DNA of 64,000 nucleotides. It comes from Streptomyces sp. CB02058 (lineage in GTDB: Bacteria; Actinomycetota; Actinomycetes; Streptomycetales; Streptomycetaceae). The translations under genes and the position numbers were made by a program. Position 1 is the first letter of the stretch. Each line of letters opens with the position of its first letter. Under the pieces are notes generated by a model. That model did not search any database. It had not been told where the DNA came from and saw nothing but the letters and a program-made list of their open reading frames with translations. Shown in pieces: positions 1 to 8,912 of the stretch. The stretch covers positions 62,001 to 126,000 of the forward strand of contig NZ_LIPG01000005.1 in NCBI RefSeq assembly GCF_001905505.1, given 5' to 3'.

Positions 1-377
1 CTCGCGGGTTCGCGGGAGCCGAGGTTGGTCAGCAGCCAGGACAGCGTCAGGCCGGAGTCGATGATGTCCTCGACGATCAGGACGTGCTTGCCCTTGATGT
101 CGGTGTCGAGGTCCTTGAGGATCCGGACGACGCCCGAGGACTGGGTGCCCGCGCCGTACGAGGAGACGGCCATCCAGTCCATGGTGACGGGGGTGGACAG
201 CGCGCGTGCCAGGTCCGCCATCACCATCACCGCGCCCTTGAGCACGCCGACGATGAGCAGGTCCTTGCCCGCGTACTCCGCGTCGATCTTCGCTGCCAGC
301 TCGACGAGCTTCGCGTCGATCTCTTCCTTGGTGAGGAGCACCGACTGAAGGTCGGTACCCATGTCCTTCTCGTTCAC
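1..377 (-). CDS. hpt: Hypoxanthine phosphoribosyltransferase (3' end outside window)
   Basis: Purine salvage enzyme that transfers phosphoribose from PRPP to hypoxanthine or guanine in the cytoplasm. The reading frame shows the type I PRTase PRPP-binding loop VLIVEDIIDSGLT and, upstream of it, the family segment LLIVGVLKGAVMVMADLAR. The C-terminal part runs off the left edge, so only about 125 residues are visible. A GTG at 377 and an ATG at 362 (MGTDLQSVLLTKEE) are both possible starts; I use the GTG. It lies 83 bp downstream of tilS on the same strand. A tilS-hpt pair is a common actinobacterial arrangement, usually followed by ftsH, which would be outside the window. Confidence 0.95.
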   Translation of the reverse strand, partial: MNEKDMGTDLQSVLLTKEEIDAKLVELAAKIDAEYAGKDLLIVGVLKGAVMVMADLARALSTPVTMDWMAVSSYGAGTQSSGVVRILKDLDTDIKGKHVLIVEDIIDSGLTLSWLLTNLGSREPA

Positions 378-460
378 CCGCGTCTCTTTCTCTGCCCTGC
401 CGGACCGGACTGTTCCCCGGGCCGGACCGGCGTTTCGCCTGCACTTCAGCCGCTTGCGCT

Positions 461-1534
461 TCAGCTCTGCCGAATCACCAGTCTGCCACCCTGGCGCCGC
501 ACCTCGACGCGGCCGGGCAGGTTGATGGCGCCCTGGCCGCGCCAGCCGGTGATGAGCCGGTCGACTTCCTCGATATGACGGGCGAAGAGCGAACCCGCGG
601 GCGAACCGGCGTCGATCACGGCGCGGCGCAGCACCCGGCGGCGTACCGCGGGCGGCAGGACGGAGAGCTTGGCGCACTCCAGCCGTCCGTCGTCGTCGCG
701 GACCGAGCGGGCGGCCTCGGCGGCCCAGGTGTCGAGTGCGTCGGCGTCGTCGCGGGAGAGCTGAGCCGTACGGGCGAGGGCTTCCACCACTCCTTTGCCC
801 AGCGCCTTCTCCAGGGCGGGCAGGCCCTCGTGGCGCAGCCGGGAGCGGGTGTAGGCGGGGTCGATGTTGTGGGGGTCGTCCCAGACGGGGATCGACTGCA
901 CCAGGCAGGCCTTGCGGGCGGTCTGCCGGTCGAGCTGGAGGAAGGGGCGGCGGTAGCGGCCGGAGGGTCCGGAGGCGGCGGCCATCCCGGAGAGCGAACG
1001 GATGCCCGAGCCCCTGGCGAGGCCCAGCAGGACGGTCTCGGCCTGGTCGTCGCGGGTGTGACCGAGGAGGACCGCTGCGGCACCGAGGCGCTCCGCCGCG
1101 GCGTCCAGGGCCGCGTAGCGGGCGTCGCGGGCCGCGGCCTCGGGCCCGCCGTCACGGCCGACATGGACGGCGACGGCCTCGACCGGGTCGAGCCGCATCT
1201 CGGCGAGGCGCGTGACGACCTCGCCGGCGCGGAGGTCGGAGCCGGGCTGGAGGTTGTGGTCGACGGTGATGCCGCCGGCGCGGACGGGGAGCTTGCGCGA
1301 CTCGAAGGCGAGCGCGGACGCGAGCGCCATGGAGTCGGCGCCGCCGGAGCACGCGACCAGGACGAGCGGGGTGTCGGGGCGTTCCGGAAGCCCGGGACGC
1401 CGGCCGCCCGCCCCGGCTTCGGCGAACTCGGCGTGTCCGGCCTGTTCGCTGTGACGGCTGTATTCGGTGACGACGTCGTGGAGTACGCGGCGGACCGCCA
1501 GGCGTATCGCCGCGACCGCAGGATGGGGACCCAT
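461..1534 (-). CDS. tilS: tRNA(Ile)-lysidine synthetase
   Basis: Attaches lysine to C34 of tRNA-Ile(CAU) using ATP, changing codon reading from AUG to AUA. The N-type ATP pyrophosphatase P-loop SGGADS lies near residues 63-68, followed by family segments such as GHTRDDQAETVLLGLARGSG and the downstream RPFLQLDR. The frame is open further upstream, but I choose the ATG at 1534 (MGPHPAVAAIRLAVRRVLHD) because the domain begins shortly after it and the upstream extension is Pro/Gly-rich and unlike the family. The product is 357 residues, a typical actinobacterial length. It is followed on the same strand by hpt, consistent with an operon. Confidence 0.93.
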   Translation of the reverse strand: MGPHPAVAAIRLAVRRVLHDVVTEYSRHSEQAGHAEFAEAGAGGRRPGLPERPDTPLVLVACSGGADSMALASALAFESRKLPVRAGGITVDHNLQPGSDLRAGEVVTRLAEMRLDPVEAVAVHVGRDGGPEAAARDARYAALDAAAERLGAAAVLLGHTRDDQAETVLLGLARGSGIRSLSGMAAASGPSGRYRRPFLQLDRQTARKACLVQSIPVWDDPHNIDPAYTRSRLRHEGLPALEKALGKGVVEALARTAQLSRDDADALDTWAAEAARSVRDDDGRLECAKLSVLPPAVRRRVLRRAVIDAGSPAGSLFARHIEEVDRLITGWRGQGAINLPGRVEVRRQGGRLVIRQS

Positions 1535-1723
1535 GTCCGGTGCCCTTCGGGTGAAGTTTTGGGGGGTGCCTCCGAGCGGGCCGGGACGGAGTCCCGTCAC
1601 TCAGAGTGCGTCGATGGTGACAGAGCCAAGCTGTTCATCGAGCATTGCACGCCTTCCCATGCCCTTATGGTCCCTCGGATGGGTGATTGGGGAGGCAATC
1701 TTCTGCCGCCGGGCACGCCATGA

Positions 1724-2869
1724 TCACGAGTCTGCCTTACGGTGCACCCGCGCCACCCAGTCCTCGGGAGAGGCGATCTCGGCCTTGGTGGGCAGGGTGT
1801 TGGGGGAGGTCCACACCCTGTTGAAGCCGTCCATGCCGACCTCGCCGACCACGGCGCGGACGAACTTCTCGCCGTCGCGGTACTGCCGCAGCTTGGCGTC
1901 GAGCCCCAGGAGCTTGCGCAGCGCCAGGTCCAGCCGGCTCGCCCCGCGCGCCCTGCGCTGCTGGAACTTCTCCCGGATCTCGGCGACGGAGGCCACCACA
2001 TCGGGGCCCACCCCGTCCATCACGAAGTCCGCGTGTCCTTCGAGCAGGGACATCACGGCGGTGAGGCGGCCCAGGATCTCGCGCTGGGCGGGCGTCTGGA
2101 CGATCTCGACGAGGCTGCGCCCGCCGTCGTCGCCCTCCTCGCCGCGCTCGCCCTCGGGACGGCTGCCGCCCGAGAAGGTCTGCGCGGCCTCGCGGAGCCG
2201 TTCGAGGAAGGTCATCGGGTCGACGTCGGTCTCGTCGAGAAACGACTGGATTTCGCCCTGGAGGTGGTCGCGGAGCCACGGGACACCGGTGAACTGGGTG
2301 CGGTGCGTCTCCTCGTGAAGGGCCACCCAGAGCCTGAAGTCGTGCGGGTCCACCTCGAGTTCGCGTTCGACGTGGACGATGTTGGGGGCGACCAGCAGCA
2401 GCCTGCCGCCGCCGTTGGCGGAGGCCGGGAGCTCGCGGGTGGCGGGGGCGAAGGTCTCGTACTGGCCGAGGACCCGGGAGGCGAGGAACGACAGCAGCAT
2501 GCCCAGTTCGACGCCGGTGACCTTCCCGCCCACGGCGCCGAGCACGGCGTTGCCCGGGCCGGTGCCGCGCCGGTCCTGCATCTTCCCCAGCAGGGGACGC
2601 AGCAGCTCACGGAAGCCCGCGACGTTGGCCCTGATCCAGCCGGCGCGGTCGACGACCAGGACGGGGGTGTCCTCGGGTTCGTGCCCGTCCGGGATCATCC
2701 GGGTGAACGAACGGACGTGCTCCTCCGAGGCCTTGGCGTGCCGACGGAGCTCCGCGACGACGGCGCGGGCCTCCTCACGGCTGATCTCGGGACCCGGCCG
2801 CACGAACCGGGTCGCGGTCGCGACCGCGAGATTCCAGTCGACCATCTCGGCACCACCGATGCTCGTCAT
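1724..2869 (-). CDS. Zincin-type metalloprotease-like protein (DUF2342 family)
   Basis: A 381-residue protein of the family annotated as zinc-dependent metalloprotease, or as coenzyme F420 biosynthesis-associated protein. HEETH at residues 185-189 fits the HExxH zinc/catalytic motif, in the context LWVALHEETHRTQF. There is no signal peptide or membrane segment, so it is probably cytoplasmic. Substrate and biological role are not established for the family. The neighbours are tilS downstream and a DD-peptidase upstream, all on the minus strand. The spacing of 48 bp to the upstream gene allows cotranscription. The family call is firm; proteolytic activity is inferred from the motif only. Confidence 0.85.
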   Translation of the reverse strand: MTSIGGAEMVDWNLAVATATRFVRPGPEISREEARAVVAELRRHAKASEEHVRSFTRMIPDGHEPEDTPVLVVDRAGWIRANVAGFRELLRPLLGKMQDRRGTGPGNAVLGAVGGKVTGVELGMLLSFLASRVLGQYETFAPATRELPASANGGGRLLLVAPNIVHVERELEVDPHDFRLWVALHEETHRTQFTGVPWLRDHLQGEIQSFLDETDVDPMTFLERLREAAQTFSGGSRPEGERGEEGDDGGRSLVEIVQTPAQREILGRLTAVMSLLEGHADFVMDGVGPDVVASVAEIREKFQQRRARGASRLDLALRKLLGLDAKLRQYRDGEKFVRAVVGEVGMDGFNRVWTSPNTLPTKAEIASPEDWVARVHRKADS

Positions 2870-2917
2870 GCGTCAACCGTACGTGAGGTGGTCGCCCCGT
2901 GGTGGGGTGTCAGGCGC

Positions 2918-4402
2918 TCACCGGCCGCCTTTGGTGAGCGCTGTGGCCAGGGCGTCGAGTGAGGCCTCCGCCTCGCCGGGGGATGTGGTGCCCGAGGCCA
3001 GGAAGGCGAAGGCGAGCAGCCGCCCCCTGGCGTCGACCGCGGTCCCGGCGAGGCTGTTCACGCCGGTGAGGGTGCCCGTCTTGGCCCTGATCAGGCCGGT
3101 TCCCCGGGATGTGGCGGTGTAGCGGTCGCCGAGCGTGCCACTGAAGCCCGCCACCGGGAGGCCCGTGAGGACCGGGCGGAGCTCGGGGTGGTCCGGACCG
3201 GCGGCCAGCGCCAGGAGCTGCGCCAGCAGGGCCGCCGTCACCTTGTCGGCGCGGTCGAGGCCGCTGCCGTCGGCGAGGTGGGCGCCCTTCAGCGGCAGGC
3301 CGAGCGCCTTCAGCCGGGCGGTCACCGCGCGCCGGGCGCCCGCGAAGGAGGCCGGCTCCCCCGCCTCGATCGCGGTCTGGCGCGCGAGCGCCTCGGCGAG
3401 GTCGTTGTCGCTGTTGGTCAGCGTGCGCTCCACGAGGGCGGAGAGCGGCTTCGACAGATGCGTCGCCACCGTCCGGGACCCGCCCACGGCGCGCCCGGCC
3501 TCGGGCGCGGACCGGGTGTCCACTCCGGCGTCGTCCAGGAGGTCCGCGAAGGCGCGCGCGGCGTCGCCCGCCGGGTCGGCCGTACGGGGAGCGGGCCCCC
3601 GGACGCTGCCGTCGAGGCGGCCCTCGTCGGCCATGAGCGCGCTGACGGACGCGATGTTCTCGTTGGGGCCGATGGGGTGGACGGCCGGGCCGGAGTAGCC
3701 CGACGTGTCGTACCTGAGCCGGACCGTCCCGGCCCCGCCGTCGCGCAGGGAGCGCGCGGTGTCGGCGGCCAGGGAGCGCAGGGCCGCCTCGTCCAGGGTG
3801 GGGTCGCCGCCGCCGACCAGGGTGAGTGTGCGGGAGTCAGGGGAGAGCCGGACCGTCGTGGCGATGCGGTGGCCGGGCCCGAGCGCGGAGAGCGCGGCGG
3901 CGGCGGTGGCGATCTTCACCGTGGAGGCGGGCGTCATGGGGGTCGCCGCGCCATCGGCGTACACCTGCTTGCCGGTGGCCACGTCGACGACCACGGCCGT
4001 GCGCACGGCACCGAGGGCGGGCGAGTCCAGCAGCGGATCGAGGGCGGCCCCCAGGGCGGTCGCGCCCGCCTGGGCCGAGAGCCCCGCCGTGTTGCCCAGG
4101 GCCCTCAGGACGGGGGGCGCGCTGGGGGCGGGCGCCGGCCCGTCGGTAGCCTCCCCTTGGTGATGTGCGCCACCTGCGCGCTCCTGAACGGCCGCCCGGC
4201 CCCGCTCGGCCTTACGCTGACCGGAGTCCCACGGACCGGCGGCCAGGGCGGCACCGACGGCGACCGCCAGGCCGAGCACCGCGGAGCCTGCGACGAGCCG
4301 GAGGTCCCGCGCCCCGCTCCCACGCTTCAGGTACGTCGGGGCTTTCCACCTGCCCCATCTGTTCAACGGTTCGTGCGTCGGTCCGTCCACCGGCTCGGCC
4401 AC
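2918..4402 (-). CDS. dacB: D-alanyl-D-alanine carboxypeptidase/endopeptidase, PBP4 type
   Basis: Low-molecular-mass class C penicillin-binding protein that trims peptidoglycan stem peptides outside the membrane. All three catalytic motifs are visible: STVK (SxxK, about residue 160), SDN (SxN) and KTG near the C-terminus. A hydrophobic segment around residues 36-56 (LVAGSAVLGLAVAVGAALAA) should act as a signal anchor. An Ala/Pro-rich linker follows. I chose the GTG at 4402 (VAEPVDGPTHEP) because it is preceded by AAAGGGG about 11 bp upstream. An in-frame ATG at 4432 or 4447 is the alternative. It is divergent from ppa, so about 86 bp holds both promoters. Confidence 0.9.
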   Translation of the reverse strand: MAEPVDGPTHEPLNRWGRWKAPTYLKRGSGARDLRLVAGSAVLGLAVAVGAALAAGPWDSGQRKAERGRAAVQERAGGAHHQGEATDGPAPAPSAPPVLRALGNTAGLSAQAGATALGAALDPLLDSPALGAVRTAVVVDVATGKQVYADGAATPMTPASTVKIATAAAALSALGPGHRIATTVRLSPDSRTLTLVGGGDPTLDEAALRSLAADTARSLRDGGAGTVRLRYDTSGYSGPAVHPIGPNENIASVSALMADEGRLDGSVRGPAPRTADPAGDAARAFADLLDDAGVDTRSAPEAGRAVGGSRTVATHLSKPLSALVERTLTNSDNDLAEALARQTAIEAGEPASFAGARRAVTARLKALGLPLKGAHLADGSGLDRADKVTAALLAQLLALAAGPDHPELRPVLTGLPVAGFSGTLGDRYTATSRGTGLIRAKTGTLTGVNSLAGTAVDARGRLLAFAFLASGTTSPGEAEASLDALATALTKGGR

Positions 4403-4488
4403 CGTTGACCAGCCCCTTTCGCGAGCACTCATCTGCGTGAGGGACACTTAACCACCAGTCGTATGTGTTGATCATGGAGGAGCCACCC

Positions 4489-4983
4489 GTGGAGTTCGAC
4501 GTCACCATCGAGATCCCGAAGGGTTCGCGGAACAAGTACGAGGTGGACCACGAGACCGGTCGGATCCGCCTGGACCGTCGACTCTTCACCTCGACCAGCT
4601 ACCCGGCCGACTACGGCTTCGTCGAGAACACCCTCGGCGAGGACGGCGACCCGCTGGACGCGCTGGTCATCCTGGACGAGCCGACCTTCCCGGGCTGCCT
4701 CATCAAGTGCCGCGCCATCGGCATGTTCCGGATGACCGACGAGGCCGGCGGCGACGACAAGCTGCTGTGCGTCCCGGCGTCCGACCCGCGGGTGGAGCAC
4801 CTGCGCGACATCCACCACGTGTCGGAGTTCGACCGCCTGGAGATCCAGCACTTCTTCGAGGTCTACAAGGACCTGGAGCCCGGCAAGTCCGTCGAGGGCG
4901 CCGACTGGGTCGGCCGCGCCGAGGCCGAGGCCGAGATCGAGGCCTCCTACAAGCGCCTCGAGGCGCAGGGCGGCGCGCACTGA
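4489..4983 (+). CDS. ppa: Inorganic pyrophosphatase
   Basis: Soluble family I pyrophosphatase; hydrolyses PPi to phosphate and so drives biosynthetic reactions. It carries the family signature EDGDPLDALVI, the acidic metal-binding residues, and the N-terminal stretch VTIEIPKGSRNKYEVD. The GTG at 4489 is chosen because GGAGGAG (4476-4482) lies 6 bp upstream; a longer frame from 4465 would translate that ribosome site. The product is 164 residues, the usual actinobacterial size. A strong hairpin follows the gene. With the membrane pyrophosphatase hppA at the right edge, this window carries both soluble and membrane PPi-using enzymes. Confidence 0.97.
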   Translation: MEFDVTIEIPKGSRNKYEVDHETGRIRLDRRLFTSTSYPADYGFVENTLGEDGDPLDALVILDEPTFPGCLIKCRAIGMFRMTDEAGGDDKLLCVPASDPRVEHLRDIHHVSEFDRLEIQHFFEVYKDLEPGKSVEGADWVGRAEAEAEIEASYKRLEAQGGAH

Positions 4984-5064
4984 CGTGATCCCTCCGGTTC
5001 CGCTTACGGGCGGGACGGCGCGGATCACGGCGCATGGGGCCCTCCGGTCCCGCTGACCGTACGT

Positions 5065-5103
5065 ACGACGGGCGGCGCACCTTCACGGTGCGCCGCCCGT
5101 CGT
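5065..5103 (+). terminator. Strong hairpin after ppa
   Basis: A perfect 17-bp stem (5065-5081 with 5087-5103) encloses a 5-nt loop, TTCAC. It lies between ppa and the next plus-strand gene. There is no T-run, which is common for Streptomyces terminators. Its placement 80 bp after the ppa stop supports a terminator role. Confidence 0.75.
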
Positions 5104-5179
5104 GCGTGGCCCCCCATGTCCGTGTCCATACTGGGCAGAAGCGCTCCCAGGACGGGCGGTCGAGGAGGAACGAGGTCGA

Positions 5180-6892
5180 GTGGTGGCGGAACAGGGCGGT
5201 CCCGAGGACCAGAAGCCCCAGTCCGACGAGGCACGCAGCGCCTTCGTCCCACCGGCCGGTGTGGAGCAGCCACCACCGCTCGAGGACGACCACCCCAGCT
5301 CGGAATTCGCCCTTCCGGCCGGGCTGCACACCGAGCCGTCGTCGGCGCCCGGCTCGGCCCCCGGTTCCGGTTCCGGTCCGGGCGGCGGTTCCGGATCCGA
5401 CACGCTGTCCTCCGCCTTCGTACCGCCGAGCGGGTACAACGCGCAGCATCAGCCGCCCGCCTTCACTCCCGCGCACGGCATTCCGATGGTCCGGCTGACC
5501 AAGGAGGCGCCCTGGCAGGACCGGATGCGCACGATGCTGCGCATGCCGGTGACCGAGCGCCCGGCCCCCGAGAGCGTCCAGAAGACCGACGACTCGGGTC
5601 CGGCCGTACCGCGTGTGCTCGACCTGACCCTGCGTATCGGGGAGCTGCTGCTCGCGGGCGGCGAGGGCGCCGAGGACGTCGAGGCGGCCATGTTCGCGGT
5701 GACGCGCTCGTACGGGCTCGACCGCTGCGAACCGACGGTCACCTTCACACTGCTCTCCATCTCGCACCAGCCGTCGCTGGTCGAGGACCCCGTGACGGCG
5801 AGCCGGACCGTGCGCCGCCGGGGTACCGACTACACCCGGCTGGCCGCGGTGTTCCGGCTGATCGACGACATCACGACGGCCGAGCACGTCGAGGTGTCGC
5901 TGGAGGAGGCCTACCGGCGCCTCGCGGAGATCCGCCGTAACCGGCACCCGTACTCGGGCTGGGTGCTCACGGCCGCCGCCGGTCTGCTCGCCGGCTCGGC
6001 GTCGGTGCTGGTCGGCGGTGGCGCCCTGGTCTTCATCGTGGCGGCGGCGGGCGCGATGCTCGGCGACCGTCTGGCCTGGCTCTGCGCAGGGCGCGGGCTG
6101 CCCGAGTTCTACCAGTTCACGGCCGCGGCCATGCCTCCGGCGGCGATGGGCATCGCGCTGACCCTCACGCACTCGACGGACATCCGGCCGTCCGCGGTGA
6201 TCACGGGTGGTCTCTTCGCGCTGCTTCCCGGGCGGGCCCTGGTCGCCGGGGTGCAGGACGGTCTGACCGGCTACTACATCACCGCGGGAGCCCGGCTCCT
6301 GGAGGTCATGTACTTCTTCATCGGCATCGTGGCGGGGGTGCTGCTGATGCTCTACCTGGGCGTCCAGCTCGGCGCCCAGCTGAACCCCGAGGCCCGGTTC
6401 GTGCCCAACGACCGGCCGGTCGTCCAGATCCTGGCTTCCATGCTGCTCACACTGGCCTTCGCCGTGCTGCTCCAGCAGGAGCGCTCCACCGTGCTCGCGG
6501 TGACCCTCAACGGGGGTGTGGCCTGGGTCATCTACGGGGCGATGGCCCGCACGGGCGGCATCTCCCCGGTGGCGGCGACGGCGGTCGCGGCGGGCCTCGT
6601 GGGGCTGTTCGGCCAGCTGTTCTCGCGCTACCGGTACACCTCGTCGCTGCCGTACATCACGGCGGCGATCGGACCGCTGCTGCCCGGTTCGGCGACCTAC
6701 TTCGGTCTGCTGGGCGTCGCGCAGAACGAGGTGGACGCCGGGCTCGCCTCGCTCTTCACCGCTGTCGCCACGGCGCTGGCGATCGCCATCGGGGTCAATC
6801 TGGGGAGCGAGATCTCCCGGCTGTTCATGCGGGTGCCCGGCGCGGTCGGGGGCGCCTCCCGCCGGGCCGCCAAGCGGACCCGCGGCTTCTGA
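5180..6892 (+). CDS. Threonine/serine exporter family protein (ThrE-like)
   Basis: Integral membrane protein with both halves of the ThrE family: an N-terminal ThrE domain (motif LRIGELLLAGGEGAEDVEAAM, read in two parts) and a second ThrE_2 set of hydrophobic helices, about ten predicted membrane segments in all. The Corynebacterium homologue exports threonine and serine; the substrate here is inferred. The first ~110 residues are Pro/Gly/Ser-rich and probably cytosolic and disordered. GTG 5180 (or the adjacent GTG 5183) is chosen because GAGGAGGAACGAG precedes it. The frame extends to 5102, but that would run through the ppa terminator. The product is about 570 residues. Confidence 0.85.
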   Translation: MVAEQGGPEDQKPQSDEARSAFVPPAGVEQPPPLEDDHPSSEFALPAGLHTEPSSAPGSAPGSGSGPGGGSGSDTLSSAFVPPSGYNAQHQPPAFTPAHGIPMVRLTKEAPWQDRMRTMLRMPVTERPAPESVQKTDDSGPAVPRVLDLTLRIGELLLAGGEGAEDVEAAMFAVTRSYGLDRCEPTVTFTLLSISHQPSLVEDPVTASRTVRRRGTDYTRLAAVFRLIDDITTAEHVEVSLEEAYRRLAEIRRNRHPYSGWVLTAAAGLLAGSASVLVGGGALVFIVAAAGAMLGDRLAWLCAGRGLPEFYQFTAAAMPPAAMGIALTLTHSTDIRPSAVITGGLFALLPGRALVAGVQDGLTGYYITAGARLLEVMYFFIGIVAGVLLMLYLGVQLGAQLNPEARFVPNDRPVVQILASMLLTLAFAVLLQQERSTVLAVTLNGGVAWVIYGAMARTGGISPVAATAVAAGLVGLFGQLFSRYRYTSSLPYITAAIGPLLPGSATYFGLLGVAQNEVDAGLASLFTAVATALAIAIGVNLGSEISRLFMRVPGAVGGASRRAAKRTRGF

Positions 6893-6898
6893 CACACG

Positions 6899-6936
6899 GA
6901 CGGCGCCCCGGTCCCGCCGGGGACCGGGGCGCCGTC
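6899..6936. terminator. Bidirectional terminator between convergent genes
   Basis: A perfect 17-bp stem (6899-6915 with 6920-6936) has a GCCG loop. It sits between the ends of the ThrE-like gene (plus) and the DedA gene (minus), so it can serve both transcripts. Confidence 0.8.
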
Positions 6937-6952
6937 GGCGCGGGCGCGGGGA

Positions 6953-8350
6953 TCAGCGCCTGTTCTGCCATCCGTACTGGTCCTGGTCGCCGTCCTGGTC
7001 GCCCTGGTCGTACGGACCGGGCTGCTGCTGGGCCGGAGGCTGCCCCTGACCGGCGCCGTACCGGCCGTCGTGACCGCCGTTGTACGGGGCGCCCTGGGCG
7101 TTGCCGTACTGGTTGCCCTGGTCGGCGTACTGACCGCCGCCGTACTGCTGGCCCTGCTGGGCGCCGCCGTACTGGCCGGGCTGCGCGTTGCCGTACTGGC
7201 CGGGCTGGGCACCGCCGTACTGCTGGCCGTACTGCTGACCCTGCTGGGGGCCGCCGTACTGCTGGCCACCCTGGTCGGCGTACTGACCGCCGCCGTACTG
7301 CTGGCCCTGCTGGGCGCCGCCGTACTGGCTGGGCTGGTTGCCGTACTGGCCGGGCTGGGCACCACCGTACTGCTGGCCCTGCTGGGCGTTCCCGTACTGG
7401 CCGCCGTACTGCTGGCCCTGCTGAGCGCCGCCGTACTGCTGGCCGCCCTGGTCGGCGTACTGACCGCCGCCGTACTGCCCGGCCGCCTGGGTGTTGCCGT
7501 ACTGCCGGCCGCCCTGGTCGTCGTACTGGCCCGCCTGGCCGTACCGGCTGTCCTGGCCGGTGCCGTATCCGCCGGGCCGGCCGTTGCCGTACTGGCCCGT
7601 GCCGTACGAGGCGGCCGGGTCCTCGTCGAACGCGCCGGCCGCGGGGCCCTGGCCGTTGCCGGCGTTGCCGGTGCCCGGGCCGCCGTCCGCGGGGCCGTTG
7701 TCGTCCTCGCGGTGCGCGGACTGCTCCTTCTTCGACTTGCTGCGGGCGCGCAGGAACTCGATCAGGATCGGCACCACGGAGATCAGCACGATCAGGATGA
7801 GGATCATCTCGATGTTCTCGTGCACGAAGTCGACCTTGCCGAGGGCCGCGCCGAGCAGCGTCACCCCGACACCCCAGAGGATGCCGCCGATGATGTTGAA
7901 CGTGATGAAGGAGCGGTAGTCCATACGGCTCACACCGGCGATGATCGGCGTGAAGGTGCGGACGATGGGCACGAAGCGGGCCAGCACCAGCGACTTCGGG
8001 CCGTACTTCTCGAAGAACTCGTGGGCCTTCTCGACGTTCTCCTGCTTGAAGAGACGGGAGTCCGGGCGCTTGAACAGCGCCGGCCCCACCTTGCGGCCGA
8101 AGAGATAGCCGACCTGGTCACCGATGATCGCCGCCAGGGCGACGAGCAGGCAGACCAGCCACAGGGGGTACTTCAGGTCGCCCGTGGTCACCAGGAGGCC
8201 CGTGGTGAACAGCAGCGAGTCGCCCGGAAGGAAGAAGCCGATCAGCAGCCCGGACTCGGCGAACACGATGAGCAGGAGGCCGGGCAGCCCGAAGGTGTTG
8301 AGCAGGTAATCCGGGTCCAGCCAGCTCGGGCCGAGCGCAAGCGTATTCAA
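6953..8350 (-). CDS. DedA family membrane protein with Gln/Gly/Tyr-rich tail
   Basis: The N-terminal ~210 residues are a DedA/SNARE-associated domain, a family linked to lipid-carrier or phospholipid translocation and membrane homeostasis. Hallmarks are FAESGLLIGFFLPGDSLLF and ARFVPIVRTFTPIIAG. The last ~200 residues are low-complexity repeats built from QQYGG, GQYG and QYADQGG units, ending in an acidic DQDGDQDQYGWQNRR. Such a tail is far longer than in ordinary DedA proteins. Start: TTG at 8350 (LNTLALGPSW), with GGAG about 8 bp upstream. The frame is open to 8500, but the extension is not DedA-like. It is divergent from the ybjQ-like gene. Confidence 0.88.
   Translation of the reverse strand: MNTLALGPSWLDPDYLLNTFGLPGLLLIVFAESGLLIGFFLPGDSLLFTTGLLVTTGDLKYPLWLVCLLVALAAIIGDQVGYLFGRKVGPALFKRPDSRLFKQENVEKAHEFFEKYGPKSLVLARFVPIVRTFTPIIAGVSRMDYRSFITFNIIGGILWGVGVTLLGAALGKVDFVHENIEMILILIVLISVVPILIEFLRARSKSKKEQSAHREDDNGPADGGPGTGNAGNGQGPAAGAFDEDPAASYGTGQYGNGRPGGYGTGQDSRYGQAGQYDDQGGRQYGNTQAAGQYGGGQYADQGGQQYGGAQQGQQYGGQYGNAQQGQQYGGAQPGQYGNQPSQYGGAQQGQQYGGGQYADQGGQQYGGPQQGQQYGQQYGGAQPGQYGNAQPGQYGGAQQGQQYGGGQYADQGNQYGNAQGAPYNGGHDGRYGAGQGQPPAQQQPGPYDQGDQDGDQDQYGWQNRR
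6995..7610 (-). repeat. Degenerate tandem repeats encoding the DedA tail
   Basis: Short imperfect DNA repeats (units containing ccgtactgctggccctgctgg-like segments on the plus strand) encode the QQYGG/QYADQGG/GQYGNAQ protein repeats. One longer block (GGGQYADQGGQQYGG followed by a QQGQQYG segment) recurs at least three times, which suggests growth by unequal recombination or slippage. Confidence 0.85.
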
Positions 8351-8503
8351 GGGTCCGGGCTCCAGGGTTGGTCGAGGTACGGCGGCGGCTGCGTGGCCGC
8401 CCCAAGCTATCAACGCCGGGGGGGACGCCTGGGTTCCACTGGCGTAAGCAAGGATGCGCGCGGGACGAACCGGGGCAAAGCTTTCCGCAGGAGGTGCCAC
8501 ATC

Positions 8504-8869
8504 ATGGGCATTGAGGACTACGGCGGCGGACAGACGCCCCGGGCGGACGTGCTGGTCGTCACGACGAACGACGTACCCGGCTATCAGGTGACACAGGTCA
8601 TCGGCGAGGTGTTCGGACTCACGGTGCGCTCACGTCACCTCGGCAGCCAGATCGGCGCCGGGTTGAAGTCGATGATCGGCGGCGAGCTGAAGGGCCTGAC
8701 CAAGACCCTCGTCGAGACCCGCAACCAGGCCATGGAGCGGCTCGTCGACCAGGCCAGGGCGCGCGGCGCCAACGCCGTGCTGATGATGCGGTTCGACGTG
8801 AGCGAGGCCGCCGACGTCGGCACCGAGGTCTGCGCCTACGGAACAGCGGCCGTGATCAGCAACTCCTGA
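8504..8869 (+). CDS. YbjQ/UPF0145 family protein
   Basis: Small 121-residue protein of the YbjQ (DUF74, heavy-metal-binding-like) family, which forms pentamers in solved structures and has no firm function. Family features are VVTTNDVPGYQVTQVIGEVFG and the C-terminal GANAVLMMRFD. The ATG at 8504 has GCAGGAGGTG upstream. A larger frame running from 7070 in the same phase is only the antisense shadow of the DedA tail. It is cytoplasmic and is followed 43 bp later by the wrbA-like gene. Confidence 0.88.
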   Translation: MGIEDYGGGQTPRADVLVVTTNDVPGYQVTQVIGEVFGLTVRSRHLGSQIGAGLKSMIGGELKGLTKTLVETRNQAMERLVDQARARGANAVLMMRFDVSEAADVGTEVCAYGTAAVISNS

Positions 8870-8912
8870 CCGCACCCGTCCCCTCCTTCCCCCTCTCCCC
8901 GGAGGCCCTCGC

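Noticed and set aside
4703..6895. Minus-strand frame of 730 codons across ppa and the ThrE-like gene
   Set aside because: Antisense to two well-supported genes and crosses the ppa terminator; Arg/His-rich with no domain.
6995..7610. CRISPR-like regular repeats
   Set aside because: Repeats are coding, imperfect, have no unique spacers and no cas genes nearby.
7070..8503. Plus-strand frame fused in phase to the YbjQ gene
   Set aside because: It reads the antisense of the DedA repeats as Leu/Ala/Val; the true YbjQ start at 8504 has a good ribosome site.
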